Positions 48,526 to 59,386 of a stretch of 64,000 nucleotides of DNA are shown one piece after another (position 1 is the stretch's first letter; the number at the start of each line of letters is the position of its first letter). The stretch spans positions 62,001 to 126,000 of the forward strand of contig CAMDCN010000019.1 in the NCBI GenBank assembly GCA_945890485.1. Reading direction: 5' to 3'. A program made the position numbers and the translations under genes. The notes beneath the pieces are model-generated. The model had not been told where the DNA came from and made no database searches. It saw only the letters and a list, made by a program, of their open reading frames with translations. The stretch comes from Candidatus Sulfopaludibacter sp. SbA3 (GTDB lineage: Bacteria; Acidobacteriota; Terriglobia; Bryobacterales; Bryobacteraceae).

Positions 48526-49896
48526 TTACTGCAGCCGGGTCAGGATCTTGTCCCCGGCCTGCCATACGCTACCTGCGCCCAATGTCACAATCACATCACC
48601 CGGCTGTGCCGCCGCCACCGCAGCATCGATCGCCAATTCCATCGAACCGGAATACTGCGCGCCGCGATGGCCGAAGTCCTGCAACCGCCCCGCCAGCGCC
48701 TCCGACGTCACGCCGGCAATCGGCTGCTCGGAAGCGGCATAGATGTCCATCAGATAGACGGCATCCGCCTGATGAAAACTCCGCGCGAACTCGTCCATTA
48801 AGTGCTGCGTCCGCGTGTACCGATGCGGCTGGAAGATCACATGAATGCGCCCAAACTGGCAGAGTCGAGCCGCCGCGAGCGTCGCCCTCACCTCGGTCGG
48901 ATGGTGCCCGTAGTCGTCAATCACCGTCACACCGCCCGCCACGCCGCGCAGCTGAAAGCGCCGGTCGACGCCCGAGTATTCAAGCAATCCGCGCGCGATC
49001 ACCTCGTGGGGAACATCCAACTCCAGCGCCAGCGCCACCGCCGCCGTCGCGTTCAGCACATTATGTACGCCCGGCACTCGGATCTGAAACGAACCCAGCT
49101 CCTCGCCCCGCAGCCGCAGTTTCCATTTGGAAGCAAAGTGCCCGCACTCCGCATCCACGATCTGCAAATCGGCCTGCGCGCTAACGCCGTAAGTGATCGT
49201 CCGCCGCTTTACGTCGGGCAGAATCTGCTGCACGTTTTCATCGTCCAGGCACAGTACCGCCGCGCCATAAAACGGCACTTTGTTCACGAAATCACGAAAA
49301 GCGGCGCGAATCTCTTCAATCGAATGATAGTGGTCCAGATGCTCCCGGTCGATGTTCGTCACGACAGCCAGAATCGGCGCGAGCTTCAAGAACGAGCCGT
49401 CGCTTTCATCGCTTTCCACCACCAGAAAATCGCTCTGCCCCAGCCGCGCGTTGTCTCCGCCCAGCGTCCCCACTTTCCCTCCCACCACCACGGTCGGGTC
49501 CAGTCCCGCATGGGCCAGAATCGCCGCGGTGATCGAAGTTGTGGAAGTCTTGCCGTGGCTCCCCGCAATCGCGATGCCATACTTCAGCCGCATCAGCTCC
49601 GCCAGCAGCTCCCCGCGAGGTATCACGGGAATCCCTAAACGCCGTGCCTCCACCAGCTCCGGGTTGTCCGGCCGAACCGCTGACGTTACGACCAGCGCCT
49701 TCGCTCCGGCCACGTTGGAAGCTTCATGGCCCTCGTAGATCGTCATGCCCATCTTGGCGAGCCGGTCCGTCGTCGCCGAAAATTTCTGGTCCGATCCCGA
49801 AATCGTATAGCCCAGATTATGCAGCACCATCGCAATGCCGCTCATGCCGATGCCGCCGATGCCCGTGAAATGAAGGTGCTGTGGCTTAAAAAACAT
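48526..49896 (-). CDS. murC: UDP-N-acetylmuramate--L-alanine ligase
   Basis: [40 protein letters not shown]. Confidence 0.97.
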   Translation of the reverse strand: MFFKPQHLHFTGIGGIGMSGIAMVLHNLGYTISGSDQKFSATTDRLAKMGMTIYEGHEASNVAGAKALVVTSAVRPDNPELVEARRLGIPVIPRGELLAELMRLKYGIAIAGSHGKTSTTSITAAILAHAGLDPTVVVGGKVGTLGGDNARLGQSDFLVVESDESDGSFLKLAPILAVVTNIDREHLDHYHSIEEIRAAFRDFVNKVPFYGAAVLCLDDENVQQILPDVKRRTITYGVSAQADLQIVDAECGHFASKWKLRLRGEELGSFQIRVPGVHNVLNATAAVALALELDVPHEVIARGLLEYSGVDRRFQLRGVAGGVTVIDDYGHHPTEVRATLAAARLCQFGRIHVIFQPHRYTRTQHLMDEFARSFHQADAVYLMDIYAASEQPIAGVTSEALAGRLQDFGHRGAQYSGSMELAIDAAVAAAQPGDVIVTLGAGSVWQAGDKILTRLQ

Positions 49897-49905
49897 TCTA
49901 GCCTT

Positions 49906-50946
49906 CTATTGTTTCAATACTCCGGCGCATTCCTCAAGCAGGTCCGCCGCCCGTTCCGCTGCGCCGGGCCGCGCAAACCCGCGTACCGCCGCCGCCATAC
50001 TCTCCAAAGCGCCTGGCTCCAGCAGAGCAGTTATCTCTTTTCGCAGCCGTTCCGGCGTACATTCGGCGTCGCGTATCATCCGCGCTGCCCCCCTCCGCTC
50101 CAGCGCCTGCGCGTTCTTCGCCTGGTGGTCGTCCGCCGCGAATGGATAGGGCACCAGAATCGCCGGTTTGCCCGCGGCCGCCAACTCCGCCACCGCGCCA
50201 GCCCCCGCCCGGCAGATCACGAGGTCCGCCGCCGCGAACGCCCCCGGCATGTCGTTGATGAATGGAGTCACGCTGACTCCCGAAATGTCTTCCGCCTCCG
50301 CCCCGGCCTGCAGCACCACCCGCACTGGCTGCCCAGCCAGCCACGGAGCCAGCCCTTTGATCGCCTCATTCAACCGCCGCGCCCCTCGGCTCCCGCCCGT
50401 CACAAGGATTTCAAGCCGCTCCCCCCGCGCCTTTGGCGGGAGGGCGAAAAACTCCTTTCTCACCGGCAGCCCCGTCAACTCCGCATTGCCCACGGGAAAG
50501 TACTGCACCGCCTCTTCAAAACTCACCAGCGCCCGACGCGAGAAGCGCGCCATGTACCGATTTGTCAACCCCGGTATCGCGTTCGGTTCCATGAGCAACA
50601 GAGGCAGCCGCCGCAGCGCCGCCGCCACGCCCACCGGCCCCGCCGCGTACCCGCCCATACTGAACACTCCCGCCACGTTCAGCCGCCGCGTCAGCGCCAC
50701 GCATCGCGCCACGCTCACCGGTAACTGCAGCAGCGTCCGCACCTGACGCATTCGCCCCTGACCTTGCAAACTCCCGATCTCAATCAGTTCGAGTGGAAAA
50801 CCAGCCGCCGGCACCAGCTTGGTTTCGAGGCCTCGCGCCGTCCCCACGAACACAGGCTCATGCCCGCGCGCCCGCAACTCCCGCGCCACCGCGATGCCCG
50901 GAATCACATGTCCGCCCGTGCCGCCGCCTGCCATCAGAAACACCAT
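49906..50946 (-). CDS. murG: UDP-GlcNAc:undecaprenyl-PP-MurNAc-pentapeptide GlcNAc transferase
   Basis: AGGGTGGHVIPGIAVARELRARGHE; VTGGSRGARRLNEAI; CRAGAGAVAELAAAGKPAILVPYPFAADDHQ. Confidence 0.97.
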   Translation of the reverse strand: MVFLMAGGGTGGHVIPGIAVARELRARGHEPVFVGTARGLETKLVPAAGFPLELIEIGSLQGQGRMRQVRTLLQLPVSVARCVALTRRLNVAGVFSMGGYAAGPVGVAAALRRLPLLLMEPNAIPGLTNRYMARFSRRALVSFEEAVQYFPVGNAELTGLPVRKEFFALPPKARGERLEILVTGGSRGARRLNEAIKGLAPWLAGQPVRVVLQAGAEAEDISGVSVTPFINDMPGAFAAADLVICRAGAGAVAELAAAGKPAILVPYPFAADDHQAKNAQALERRGAARMIRDAECTPERLRKEITALLEPGALESMAAAVRGFARPGAAERAADLLEECAGVLKQ

Positions 50947-52095
50947 TTAGTTCGATCGCTCACTCACACTCAGCAACATCCCTACCGAGAACAGCGTGGC
51001 CAAGAGCGAACTGCCGCCATAGCTAATCATCGGCAATGGAATTCCCTTGGTCGGGCCCAGACCTGTCACCACCGAAAGGTTGAACAATGCTTGAAACACG
51101 ATCATTGTGGTTACGCCCAACGCTATGTAGCGCCCAAAATCATCCGGCGCCACCAGGAACGTCCGGTATCCCCGCCACAAAACGACGAAAAACCCCAACA
51201 GCACCGCCGTCGAGCCCAACAGACCAAACTCCTCGCCAATCACAGCGAAGATGAAATCCGTATGCGGCTCCGGAACGTAGAACAGCTTCTGCTTCCCGTC
51301 CATCAAGCCGAGTCCAAACAAGCCGCCCGAACCGATCGCGATCTTCGCCTGCTGCGCCTGATACGCCGGATCCGGTGGCGCCCCGGAACTTTTGACGTAC
51401 GTCAGAATCCACCCGTTCGGATCCACTTTATTTAAGACCACGTGGTTCGGATCCAGGATCACAATCACGCGGCCTACGCGATACGGCTTCGCCGCAATGC
51501 CTGCGACGAGGAGTAGCGCCGCCAGCGGTATCGCTCGCACCATGTACTTCCGGTCCAGCCCCGCTACGAAAAACGTCAACACCGTCGACCCCACCAGCAC
51601 TACCGCCGTGCCCAGGTCGGCTATCGAGACAAGAAAGGCGACAAACCCCAGCACCAGCCCACAGCCCGCTAGCGTGAATCGCGCGTTGTTCACCGCCCGG
51701 ATGCGTCGCGACAGAAAGAATGCCAGAAAGAGCACCAGCGCCGGCTTGGCAAATTCGCTCGGCTGCAATCGGCCGATGCCCAAGTTCAGCCACCGGTGCT
51801 TCGAGCTGTCCATGACAAAGGCCGCCATCAGCATCACCAGGACAACGCCAATGCTGCCGAACGCCCACGCAGGACCATTAAAGATGCGATAGTCGATGCG
51901 CTTCATGGCCATCAGCACCAGGAAGGAGATCACCGCCCAGCCCAATTGGTGCAGAAAGAAGAAGTTCGAGTCCACGTCGTATTTGCCCTGCACGGCGATA
52001 ATCGAACTGGCTGAATACACCATCACCAAACCGAAAGTGACCAGTGCCACGATCGTGAAGAAGAGAACCTTGTCTGTGTAAAGTCGTTTGCCCAT
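50947..52095 (-). CDS. ftsW: SEDS glycosyltransferase FtsW
   Basis: GRLQPSEFAKPALVLFLAFFLSRR; PEPHTDFIFAVIGEEFGLLG; LGPTKGIPLPMISYGGSS. Confidence 0.96.
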   Translation of the reverse strand: MGKRLYTDKVLFFTIVALVTFGLVMVYSASSIIAVQGKYDVDSNFFFLHQLGWAVISFLVLMAMKRIDYRIFNGPAWAFGSIGVVLVMLMAAFVMDSSKHRWLNLGIGRLQPSEFAKPALVLFLAFFLSRRIRAVNNARFTLAGCGLVLGFVAFLVSIADLGTAVVLVGSTVLTFFVAGLDRKYMVRAIPLAALLLVAGIAAKPYRVGRVIVILDPNHVVLNKVDPNGWILTYVKSSGAPPDPAYQAQQAKIAIGSGGLFGLGLMDGKQKLFYVPEPHTDFIFAVIGEEFGLLGSTAVLLGFFVVLWRGYRTFLVAPDDFGRYIALGVTTMIVFQALFNLSVVTGLGPTKGIPLPMISYGGSSLLATLFSVGMLLSVSERSN

Positions 52096-52104
52096 GCTGC
52101 CTTC

Positions 52105-53427
52105 CTAGCTCAACTGCTGAACCAACTCTTTGAACACGCGCCCGCGATGCTCATAACTTTGAAACTGGTCGAAGCTGGCGCACGCCGGTGCCAGCAGTAC
52201 CGTATCGCCACTGGCCGCCTCGGCGCGCGCTAAAGCCACCGCCTCGGCCACCGTTCCGCAATCCCGCAACGGCAACTCCGCGTCCACTTCCGATAGCTGC
52301 GAGCGAATAATCCCCGCCGCTGCCCCGATCAGCAACACGCCCTTGGCCTTGGCCCGCAGCCGTCCGGCCAACGTTCGGTAGTCGCTCTGCTTGTCTTTGC
52401 CGCCCAAGATGATCCAAACGCCCCCGTCAAAAGCGTCCAGCGCCTTCTCCGTGGCGTCGACATTCGTCGCCTTCGAATCGTTGTAGTAGGCGACGCCGTC
52501 CAGAGTCCGTGCGAACTCAATCCGGTGCTCTACGCCCGGAAACGTGCGGATAGCCGATTCAATCGCGTCCAGCGAAACATTCGCCAGCCAAGCGGCTGCC
52601 GCGGCCGCCATCGCATTTTCAACGTTGTGGCGCCCGCGCAGCGGAATCGCCGAAACAGGCATCAGCGTCTGTTCATCCACTGTGATCACGCCGTCCTGCT
52701 CCGCCACCACCCACGGCCCTGGCGCAGCCGCGTTGAAGTAGACCACCTTTGCCCGCGTCCGTTTCGCCAGCGCCGCCGCCCCCGGGTCCCCAGCGTTCAG
52801 TACAGTCACGTGGCTACGGCCCTGCGTCTCCACCAGTCTCGCCTTGGCGTCGATGTAGCGCTCCATCGTGCGGTGCCTGTCCAGATGATCCGGCGTAATA
52901 TTCAAAACCAGTGCAATATCCGCGACGAAGCTCTCAATCGTCTCGAGCTGGAAACTCGACAGCTCCAGCACGTTCCACTGCCCCACCCGTGAAGTCTCCA
53001 CCATTGCCGCCGGCGGTATGCCGATATTCCCGCCCACCTGCACTGGCACTTCGGCTTCCCGCAGAATATGGCCAATCAGCGCCGTCACGGTGGTCTTCCC
53101 GTTCGATCCCGTAATCCCGATCTTCCGGCCCATCAGCAGCGGCGCTGCAAACTCCAACTCTCCAGTCACTCGTGCGTTCGCGAACACCGGTGCCTCCAGC
53201 GGCACCCCCGGCGACTGGATCACCAGGTCGAACTCCGCCCCCCGCGCCTCGGCCTGCGGCTCATACGCCACGCCCAGTGCCGCCACCTCCGCCGCGAACC
53301 TCGTGTCGGCTAGCGGCTTCTCGTCGCACACCGTCACCTTCGCGCCCAACCCTTGCGCCAGTTGGGCCGCGGCCAGCCCGCTCTTACCCAAGCCCACGAC
53401 GAGAATATGTTTGCCGGTCCAATTCAC
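52105..53427 (-). CDS. murD: UDP-N-acetylmuramoyl-L-alanine--D-glutamate ligase
   Basis: VVGLGKSGLAAAQLA; GITGSNGKTTVTALI; YYNDSKATNVDAT; LLAPACASFDQF. Confidence 0.97.
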   Translation of the reverse strand: MNWTGKHILVVGLGKSGLAAAQLAQGLGAKVTVCDEKPLADTRFAAEVAALGVAYEPQAEARGAEFDLVIQSPGVPLEAPVFANARVTGELEFAAPLLMGRKIGITGSNGKTTVTALIGHILREAEVPVQVGGNIGIPPAAMVETSRVGQWNVLELSSFQLETIESFVADIALVLNITPDHLDRHRTMERYIDAKARLVETQGRSHVTVLNAGDPGAAALAKRTRAKVVYFNAAAPGPWVVAEQDGVITVDEQTLMPVSAIPLRGRHNVENAMAAAAAAWLANVSLDAIESAIRTFPGVEHRIEFARTLDGVAYYNDSKATNVDATEKALDAFDGGVWIILGGKDKQSDYRTLAGRLRAKAKGVLLIGAAAGIIRSQLSEVDAELPLRDCGTVAEAVALARAEAASGDTVLLAPACASFDQFQSYEHRGRVFKELVQQLS

Positions 53428-53439
53428 GGGTCTCTCCGC

Positions 53440-54570
53440 TTAGCGCAACTTCAACGTGGTTAAGGCACACAAAGCCATAATCAAACCCAGAATCCAGAAG
53501 CGGGTAATGATCTTCGTCTCTGTCCAACCTAAAATTTCAAAGTGATGATGCAGCGGCGCCATCTTAAAGATCCGTTTCTTCCGGAGCTTATAGCTGCCCA
53601 CCTGCAAAACCACACTCATCAACTCGATAATGTATACCCCGCCCAAAAACAATAAAAGCAGTTCCTGTTTAATCAAAACCGCAACCGTTCCTAACGCCCC
53701 GCCCAACGCCAGCGAACCCACGTCCCCCATGAACACTTCCGCCGGGTGCGCGTTAAACCACAGGAACCCCAGCGAAGCCCCCGTCATCGCGCCGCAGAAC
53801 ACCGTCAACTCGCTCGCGCCCGGCAGCCGCACCAGGTCCAGATACTCGGCAAACGTCCGGTGTCCGCTGACGTAGGTCAACATCGTCATCGCACTCGCCG
53901 CGATGATCATCAACCCGATCGCTAATCCATCCAAGCCGTCGGTCAGGTTCACCGCGTTCGACGAACCCGCCAGTACAATCACCAGGAAAAGGAAAAAAAA
54001 GCCAAACGCCAACGGATACGTCCATGGGCTTGAGAGAAACGCATCCAACAGCAGATTCGGCTTAAAAGTCTTGAAAAACGGCACGTTCATTGACGGGTCG
54101 TATCCGCCCCGCGACCGCAGCAGCAACAGCATGCACCCGATCACGCAGCTCGCCACCACCTGCCAGAAGAACTTCCGCCGGGCTGTGAAGCCCATGTTCT
54201 GCATCTTCTTCACCTTGGCGTAGTCATCGAAGAAGCCAATCGTGCCAAAGCTCACCAGGCCAAACAAGGCAATCCAAACGTAGGGGTTCCGCAGGTTCGT
54301 CCACAGCAACGTCGGCACCACGATCGAAATGATGATCAGCAAACCGCCCATCGTCGGCGTACCGGCCTTCTTCTGATGCGCGGTCACCTCCTCGCGGATC
54401 TGTTGGCCGAACTTAAACTCCCGCAGACGGCGGATCAACCACGGCCCCAGGAAAAGGGAGAGAAAAAGCGCCGTCAAGCTGGCGAAGGCGGTCCGGAACG
54501 TGACGTAGCCGAAGAGCCGGGCCGGTCCCCAGACCGGCGAAAGTTGTTCAAAAAGAAGCCAATAAAGCAT
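53440..54570 (-). CDS. mraY: Phospho-MurNAc-pentapeptide transferase
   Basis: HQKKAGTPTMGGLL; SNAVNLTDGLDGLAIG; HHHFEILGWTETKI. Confidence 0.97.
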   Translation of the reverse strand: MLYWLLFEQLSPVWGPARLFGYVTFRTAFASLTALFLSLFLGPWLIRRLREFKFGQQIREEVTAHQKKAGTPTMGGLLIIISIVVPTLLWTNLRNPYVWIALFGLVSFGTIGFFDDYAKVKKMQNMGFTARRKFFWQVVASCVIGCMLLLLRSRGGYDPSMNVPFFKTFKPNLLLDAFLSSPWTYPLAFGFFFLFLVIVLAGSSNAVNLTDGLDGLAIGLMIIAASAMTMLTYVSGHRTFAEYLDLVRLPGASELTVFCGAMTGASLGFLWFNAHPAEVFMGDVGSLALGGALGTVAVLIKQELLLLFLGGVYIIELMSVVLQVGSYKLRKKRIFKMAPLHHHFEILGWTETKIITRFWILGLIMALCALTTLKLR

Positions 54571-55910
54571 TACCCAGCCCGATACCTTTCCACTGCAAGT
54601 TCCATCCGGGTTCCCCGGGAACCCTTGAACAACACCAAATCGCCCGGCCGCGTCAAACCGGCCAAAGCCGCGCCCGCTTCGGTCGGGCCGGGGAAGAAGA
54701 GCGCGTCCGCCCCTCCTCCCCTCGCCGCCTCCGCCAAGGCTGCCGCGTCTCCAGTCACGCCGATTACAAGATCAAATCCCAAAGCCGCGGCCCGTTCGCC
54801 CACCCCGCGGTGTAGCTCCGTCGACCACGATCCCAACTCCCGCATCTCGCCCAATACGGCGATCCGCCGGCCCGCCGGCAATAGCGCCGCGTATTCGAGC
54901 ATCGCCTCCGCAGCGTCCGGGTTGCTGTTGTAGCAATCGTTTAAAATCGTGACTCCGTTATGTTCCTGCCGCTCGCCGCGCATTTTGCCCGGTTGCAGCG
55001 CACGGGCCCGTTCGGCCATGGCCGCCGCCGGAACTCCCAGCTCACTGCCCACCGCCACCGCCGCCGCTACATTTAGGACAGAGTGTTTTCCTGCCACGGG
55101 AGTTTCAAACTGCGTGGCGCCAATCCGGAATCGCGATCCGTTCTCCCCCATCTCGAGGGCTTCGACGCGGAAGTCCGCGCCTTCGCTCAAGCCAAACGTC
55201 ACCGTCCGACCCGGATGAATTTCGCCGAAGCGCGCGGCGAAACGGTCGTCCGCATTCACCACCGCCACGCCATCTGGAGGCAGACTCTCCACCAGCTCCC
55301 GCTTCGCCAAGGCGATGGCCTCCCGGCTCCCCAGGTTCTCGATATGCGCCGCCCCCACGTTCGTCACCACCGCCACCTGCGGCCGCGCGATCGAGGCGAG
55401 AAATCGAATCTCTCCCAGATGGTTCATGCCCATCTCGAAGACGTAGACCTGCTCCGTCGGTCTCTGGCGCAGAATGGAGAGCGGCAGACCGATGTGATTA
55501 TTCAGATTGCCCTCGTTCTTGCCGACGCGAAACGAACCCAGCAGCATCGCCGCCAACATCTCTTTCGTCGTCGTCTTGCCCGCGCTGCCGGTCACTCCAA
55601 CTACCGTTCCGGGCAAACGCAACCGCGCCCGCCTGGCTAACTCCTGCAGCGCAACAAGGGTATCCCGAACCCGGAACCGCGGCACCCCGCAAGGCGCCAC
55701 CTCCTGGTCCACCATAACTGCTACGGCCCCTTTCTCGGCCGCCTGCGGGACAAAGGCATGTCCGTCATGGACGTCGCCCCGCAACGCCACGTATAGCGGA
55801 TCCTCTCCGCCCAGCGTCCGCGTGTCGATGCTCCAATCCCCAACGCTTCCGAGGGCTTCCGGAACGGCGCTCCCGGTCGCCGCCGCGATTTCGGCAAAGG
55901 TCATCCTCAT
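54570..55910 (-). CDS. murF: UDP-MurNAc-tripeptide--D-Ala-D-Ala ligase
   Basis: SIDTRTLGGEDPLYVALRGDVHDGHAFVPQAAEKGAVAVMVD; GVTGSAGKTTTKEMLA; LNDCYNSNPDAAEAML. Confidence 0.96.
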   Translation of the reverse strand: MRMTFAEIAAATGSAVPEALGSVGDWSIDTRTLGGEDPLYVALRGDVHDGHAFVPQAAEKGAVAVMVDQEVAPCGVPRFRVRDTLVALQELARRARLRLPGTVVGVTGSAGKTTTKEMLAAMLLGSFRVGKNEGNLNNHIGLPLSILRQRPTEQVYVFEMGMNHLGEIRFLASIARPQVAVVTNVGAAHIENLGSREAIALAKRELVESLPPDGVAVVNADDRFAARFGEIHPGRTVTFGLSEGADFRVEALEMGENGSRFRIGATQFETPVAGKHSVLNVAAAVAVGSELGVPAAAMAERARALQPGKMRGERQEHNGVTILNDCYNSNPDAAEAMLEYAALLPAGRRIAVLGEMRELGSWSTELHRGVGERAAALGFDLVIGVTGDAAALAEAARGGGADALFFPGPTEAGAALAGLTRPGDLVLFKGSRGTRMELAVERYRAG

Positions 55911-57394
55911 ACGGCCGTCCTGAATCCCAGACGTCCCAGCGCCACCCGGGCCACCACGCGGTCATCAAAATCAATGGTGCCGCTCCGCAGTACCTGATAG
56001 GTCTCGTGCCCCTTCCCCGCCAGGATCACGATGTCTCCCGCCCGCGCCTGCCCCACCGCCGAGGCAATCGCCGCCGCCCGGTCCGGCTCCACGACATGAG
56101 GCGTATCCGTCCGCCGCAGCCCCACCATCACGTCGTTCAGAATTGATAGCGGATCCTCGCTACGCGGATTGTCACTCGTTAGGATTACGGCATCGCTCAA
56201 CTCGCCCGCCGCCATGCCCATCCGTGGCCGCTTCGTCCGGTCCCGGTCGCCGCCGCATCCGAACAGCGTGATCAGCCGCCCGACCGTTAACAGTTGCCGC
56301 GCCACCCGCAGGGTATTCCGCAGCGCATCCTCGGTATGCGCATAGTCCACCACCACCAAAAACGGCTGCCCCGCATCCACCCGCTCAAAACGCCCCGGCA
56401 CGCCTTTACACTCTGCAATCCCGCGTAGCATCGTGGGCCAGTCCAAACCGTAGCTCAGCCCGGTCCCCAGCGCCGCCAGGATGTTGTAGACGTTGATCTC
56501 GCCCGTCAACGCAGACCGCACTTCGTGCCGCTCTCCCTGGTAAGCAGCCACAAACCGCAGGCCCGCAAACGTGCTCTCAATCTCTTCCGCCCGTAGCGCC
56601 GCGCCCTCGCCCAATCCGTAGGTCAACACCGTCGTCCCCGCCGCCGTCCGGATCCGCCGCCCGTACTCATCGTCCGCGTTAACTACGGCAAACTGTGGCG
56701 CAAACTCCTCGCCGAACAGCCGCTCCTTCGCCGTGAAATACTCGTCCATCGTCCCGTGATAGTCGAGATGATCCTGCGTCAGATTCGTGAAGACGGCGGT
56801 GTGAAACCGCACCCCGCTCACCCGTCCCTGCGCCAAGGCGTGCGAGGAGACTTCCATCGTCGCGTATCGCCCGCCCGCCGCCACAGTTCGCGCGAAGATC
56901 GAAAACAGGTCCAGCGACTCCGGCGTCGTATTCACCGCCGGCTCCGCCACTCCCGCCACGTCGTAGCCAATGGTGCCAATCCGCGTCGTCGTGTTTCCCG
57001 CCGCGCGCAGCACCGAGTCCACAACATAAGTGCAGGTCGTTTTGCCGTTCGTCCCCGTGATTCCGGTCACCCCCAACCGCTCATCCGGAGCCCCGTATAA
57101 CCGCTTCGCTGCCGCCGCCAAAGCCTGCCGCCCGTGGGCGACCTGGATCCAAGGCATCGTCATGCCGTCCGGTCGCGGCGCATCGCTCACCACCGCCACT
57201 GCCCCGTTCACCATCGCCTTCGGCGCATAGACTCGCCCGTCCTGCACTGCGCCCACAAACGCGAAAAACAGACTTCCCAACGTGGCGCGGCGCGAGTCGT
57301 AGGCGAGGTCCAGGAACGGCAGCGACAGCACGGCGGCATCGCTCACCGCCACGATGTCACTCGCTCTCAATACGTCATGGATTTGCCGGCTCAC
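55907..57394 (-). CDS. murE: UDP-MurNAc-L-Ala-D-Glu ligase (tripeptide synthetase)
   Basis: GVTGITGTNGKTTCTYVVDS; FTNLTQDHLDYHGTMDEYF; TSDNPRSEDP (DNPR motif, typical of meso-DAP-adding MurE). Confidence 0.96.
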   Translation of the reverse strand: MSRQIHDVLRASDIVAVSDAAVLSLPFLDLAYDSRRATLGSLFFAFVGAVQDGRVYAPKAMVNGAVAVVSDAPRPDGMTMPWIQVAHGRQALAAAAKRLYGAPDERLGVTGITGTNGKTTCTYVVDSVLRAAGNTTTRIGTIGYDVAGVAEPAVNTTPESLDLFSIFARTVAAGGRYATMEVSSHALAQGRVSGVRFHTAVFTNLTQDHLDYHGTMDEYFTAKERLFGEEFAPQFAVVNADDEYGRRIRTAAGTTVLTYGLGEGAALRAEEIESTFAGLRFVAAYQGERHEVRSALTGEINVYNILAALGTGLSYGLDWPTMLRGIAECKGVPGRFERVDAGQPFLVVVDYAHTEDALRNTLRVARQLLTVGRLITLFGCGGDRDRTKRPRMGMAAGELSDAVILTSDNPRSEDPLSILNDVMVGLRRTDTPHVVEPDRAAAIASAVGQARAGDIVILAGKGHETYQVLRSGTIDFDDRVVARVALGRLGFRTAV

Positions 57395-59373
57395 CGCGAG
57401 AACACCACGCGAATCCGCCGCGTCGCATCCAACACGGCGCCCGGTGGCGGCTGTTGCCGCTTGGCGATTCCAGATCCCACCGCATCCACGCGCAATCCCG
57501 CCGCCGCTGACTGCTGCAGTACCGCACGCAGAGTCATGCCCTTGAAGTTCGGAGCCTTAGGCCCCGCAACCAGATTCGGGTCCACCTCCGCCACGTTCAT
57601 CTCGCGCTCTTCTTCCTCTTCCTCGTCTTCGGCGCCAATCACCGGCGCCGGCGTCGGTTCAGTATCCGGCACGTCCCGCTGCACGCCCAGAATCCGCAAC
57701 GCGTTCTGCGCTACCTTTCGAAACACCGGACCTGCCACACCGCCCGCCAGTTTCGATGTGCGGTTGAGCGTCACGACGACCACAATTTCCGGATTCGACA
57801 CCGGCGCAAAACCCATAAACGTCGAGTTGTACAGCCGCTGATACCCTTTGCCGACCTCGAAGATTTTTCCCGTGCCGGTCTTCCCACCCGAGGTGTAGCC
57901 CTTCAGTTTGGCTGCTTTGCCCGTCCCCTCAAGCACTACCATCTCCATCATCCGCCGCATTTTGATCGCCGTCTCCGGCTTAATCCGCTGCTCGGGAGGC
58001 GGCATCACCTCTTTCACCGGCTCCTCACCCGGCTCCTGCCGCTCCATCACGATGTGCGGCTTCACCCAAACGCCATTGTTGGCGATGATTCCCGCCGCCT
58101 GCGCCAACTGCAGCGTAGTCGTCATCATCTCGTGGCCGATCGCCACCGACGCGATCGAATCCGGCTGCCACTTCCGCAACGGGTATAGCACCCCGGCCGA
58201 TTCGCCCGGCAGCCCCAAACCCACGGCGCTCCCGAACCCGAAACGCCGCATATACTCGTGCAGGTTCTCCTTGCCTACCCGCATGCCGATATTCACGGAC
58301 CCCAAATTGGACGACTTCGCCAGCACCAGCTCCATCGGCAGCACGCCGTAGGCATGTTCATCGTGGATGTCGCGCCCCAAAATACGCATCACCGTTCCAC
58401 CGCACAGAATGGGCGTCTCCGGCCGCAGATTCGTCGTCTCCAGCGCCGCCGTCATCGTCACCACCTTGCACACGGAACCAGGCTCAAAAGGCACGCTCAC
58501 CGCATGGTTCACCCGGCTAGCCATCTCGCCCTTCTGGAGGAGCTTCACATTGGGATCAAACGTCGGCCAACTCGCCATGGCCAGAATTTCGCCGGTCTTC
58601 ACGTGCAGGACCACCAACGAGCCGAACGGAATCTTTCCCTCGACCAACGCCTCGCGCAGCGCGCTCTCGGCGGAGAACTGAATGCCCTCGTCAATCGTCA
58701 GGCGGACGTTCGCCCCCGCCGTCGGCGCGCCGCCTTTGTACTTCCGGCCGTAGCCCCGGCTGCGGGAATCCCGCTCCACCAGCACCTTCGCGTCCAGTCC
58801 GGCCAACTCTTCGTTCAAGCTGAACTCCAGGCCGCCTTCGCCCTCCCCATCGCCGTTCAATGAGCCCAGCAGGTTCGCCGCCAGCGTTTGCTTCGGGTAG
58901 ATCCGCCGCCCGGTTCCACGAATCGACACATAGTCCAGATGGAACGAACGAATTCGATCCACCTGCTCGAGCGTGGCATGTTCCTTTAAGCGGAGATCGC
59001 CGCGGCCGTCCCGCCGCGCCGTCATGATCCGCCGTTCCACTTCAGCCGGATCCAGATCGAGCGCCGTCGATAGCAGGCTGGTCGCAAAGTCCACGTCCGG
59101 AATCTGCAGCGGCGTGACGTGAATCGAATCCACCGGCACGCTCATCGCCAGCTTGCCCTGGCCCCGCGTCAGAATCTGGCCGCGCATCGCCGCCACATTC
59201 AGCTCTTTCGTCTGCTGAGCCTTGGCGCGATCCGCCAACTGCTCGTGTTCCACTACCTGCAGTTGCACCAAACGCCCGAAGATAATCAATCCCCAAACGA
59301 GCGAACACCAGGTAACGATAATCAATCGCTTGTGCGATTGCGGCTCCGCCGTCGTCTCCAAGTTGCTGTCCAT
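57391..59373 (-). CDS. ftsI: Penicillin-binding protein FtsI/PBP2 family with C-terminal PASTA domain
   Basis: Transpeptidase SSNLGSVNIG, GGKTGTGK motifs; C-terminal PNFKGMTLRAVLQQSAAAGLRVDAVGSG...PPGAVLDATRRIRVVF. Confidence 0.95.
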   Translation of the reverse strand: MDSNLETTAEPQSHKRLIIVTWCSLVWGLIIFGRLVQLQVVEHEQLADRAKAQQTKELNVAAMRGQILTRGQGKLAMSVPVDSIHVTPLQIPDVDFATSLLSTALDLDPAEVERRIMTARRDGRGDLRLKEHATLEQVDRIRSFHLDYVSIRGTGRRIYPKQTLAANLLGSLNGDGEGEGGLEFSLNEELAGLDAKVLVERDSRSRGYGRKYKGGAPTAGANVRLTIDEGIQFSAESALREALVEGKIPFGSLVVLHVKTGEILAMASWPTFDPNVKLLQKGEMASRVNHAVSVPFEPGSVCKVVTMTAALETTNLRPETPILCGGTVMRILGRDIHDEHAYGVLPMELVLAKSSNLGSVNIGMRVGKENLHEYMRRFGFGSAVGLGLPGESAGVLYPLRKWQPDSIASVAIGHEMMTTTLQLAQAAGIIANNGVWVKPHIVMERQEPGEEPVKEVMPPPEQRIKPETAIKMRRMMEMVVLEGTGKAAKLKGYTSGGKTGTGKIFEVGKGYQRLYNSTFMGFAPVSNPEIVVVVTLNRTSKLAGGVAGPVFRKVAQNALRILGVQRDVPDTEPTPAPVIGAEDEEEEEEREMNVAEVDPNLVAGPKAPNFKGMTLRAVLQQSAAAGLRVDAVGSGIAKRQQPPPGAVLDATRRIRVVFSR

Positions 59374-59386
59374 CGTATATGCTCCA

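Noticed and set aside
49726-50724. 332-aa plus-strand ORF
   Set aside because: Shadow of murG/murC.
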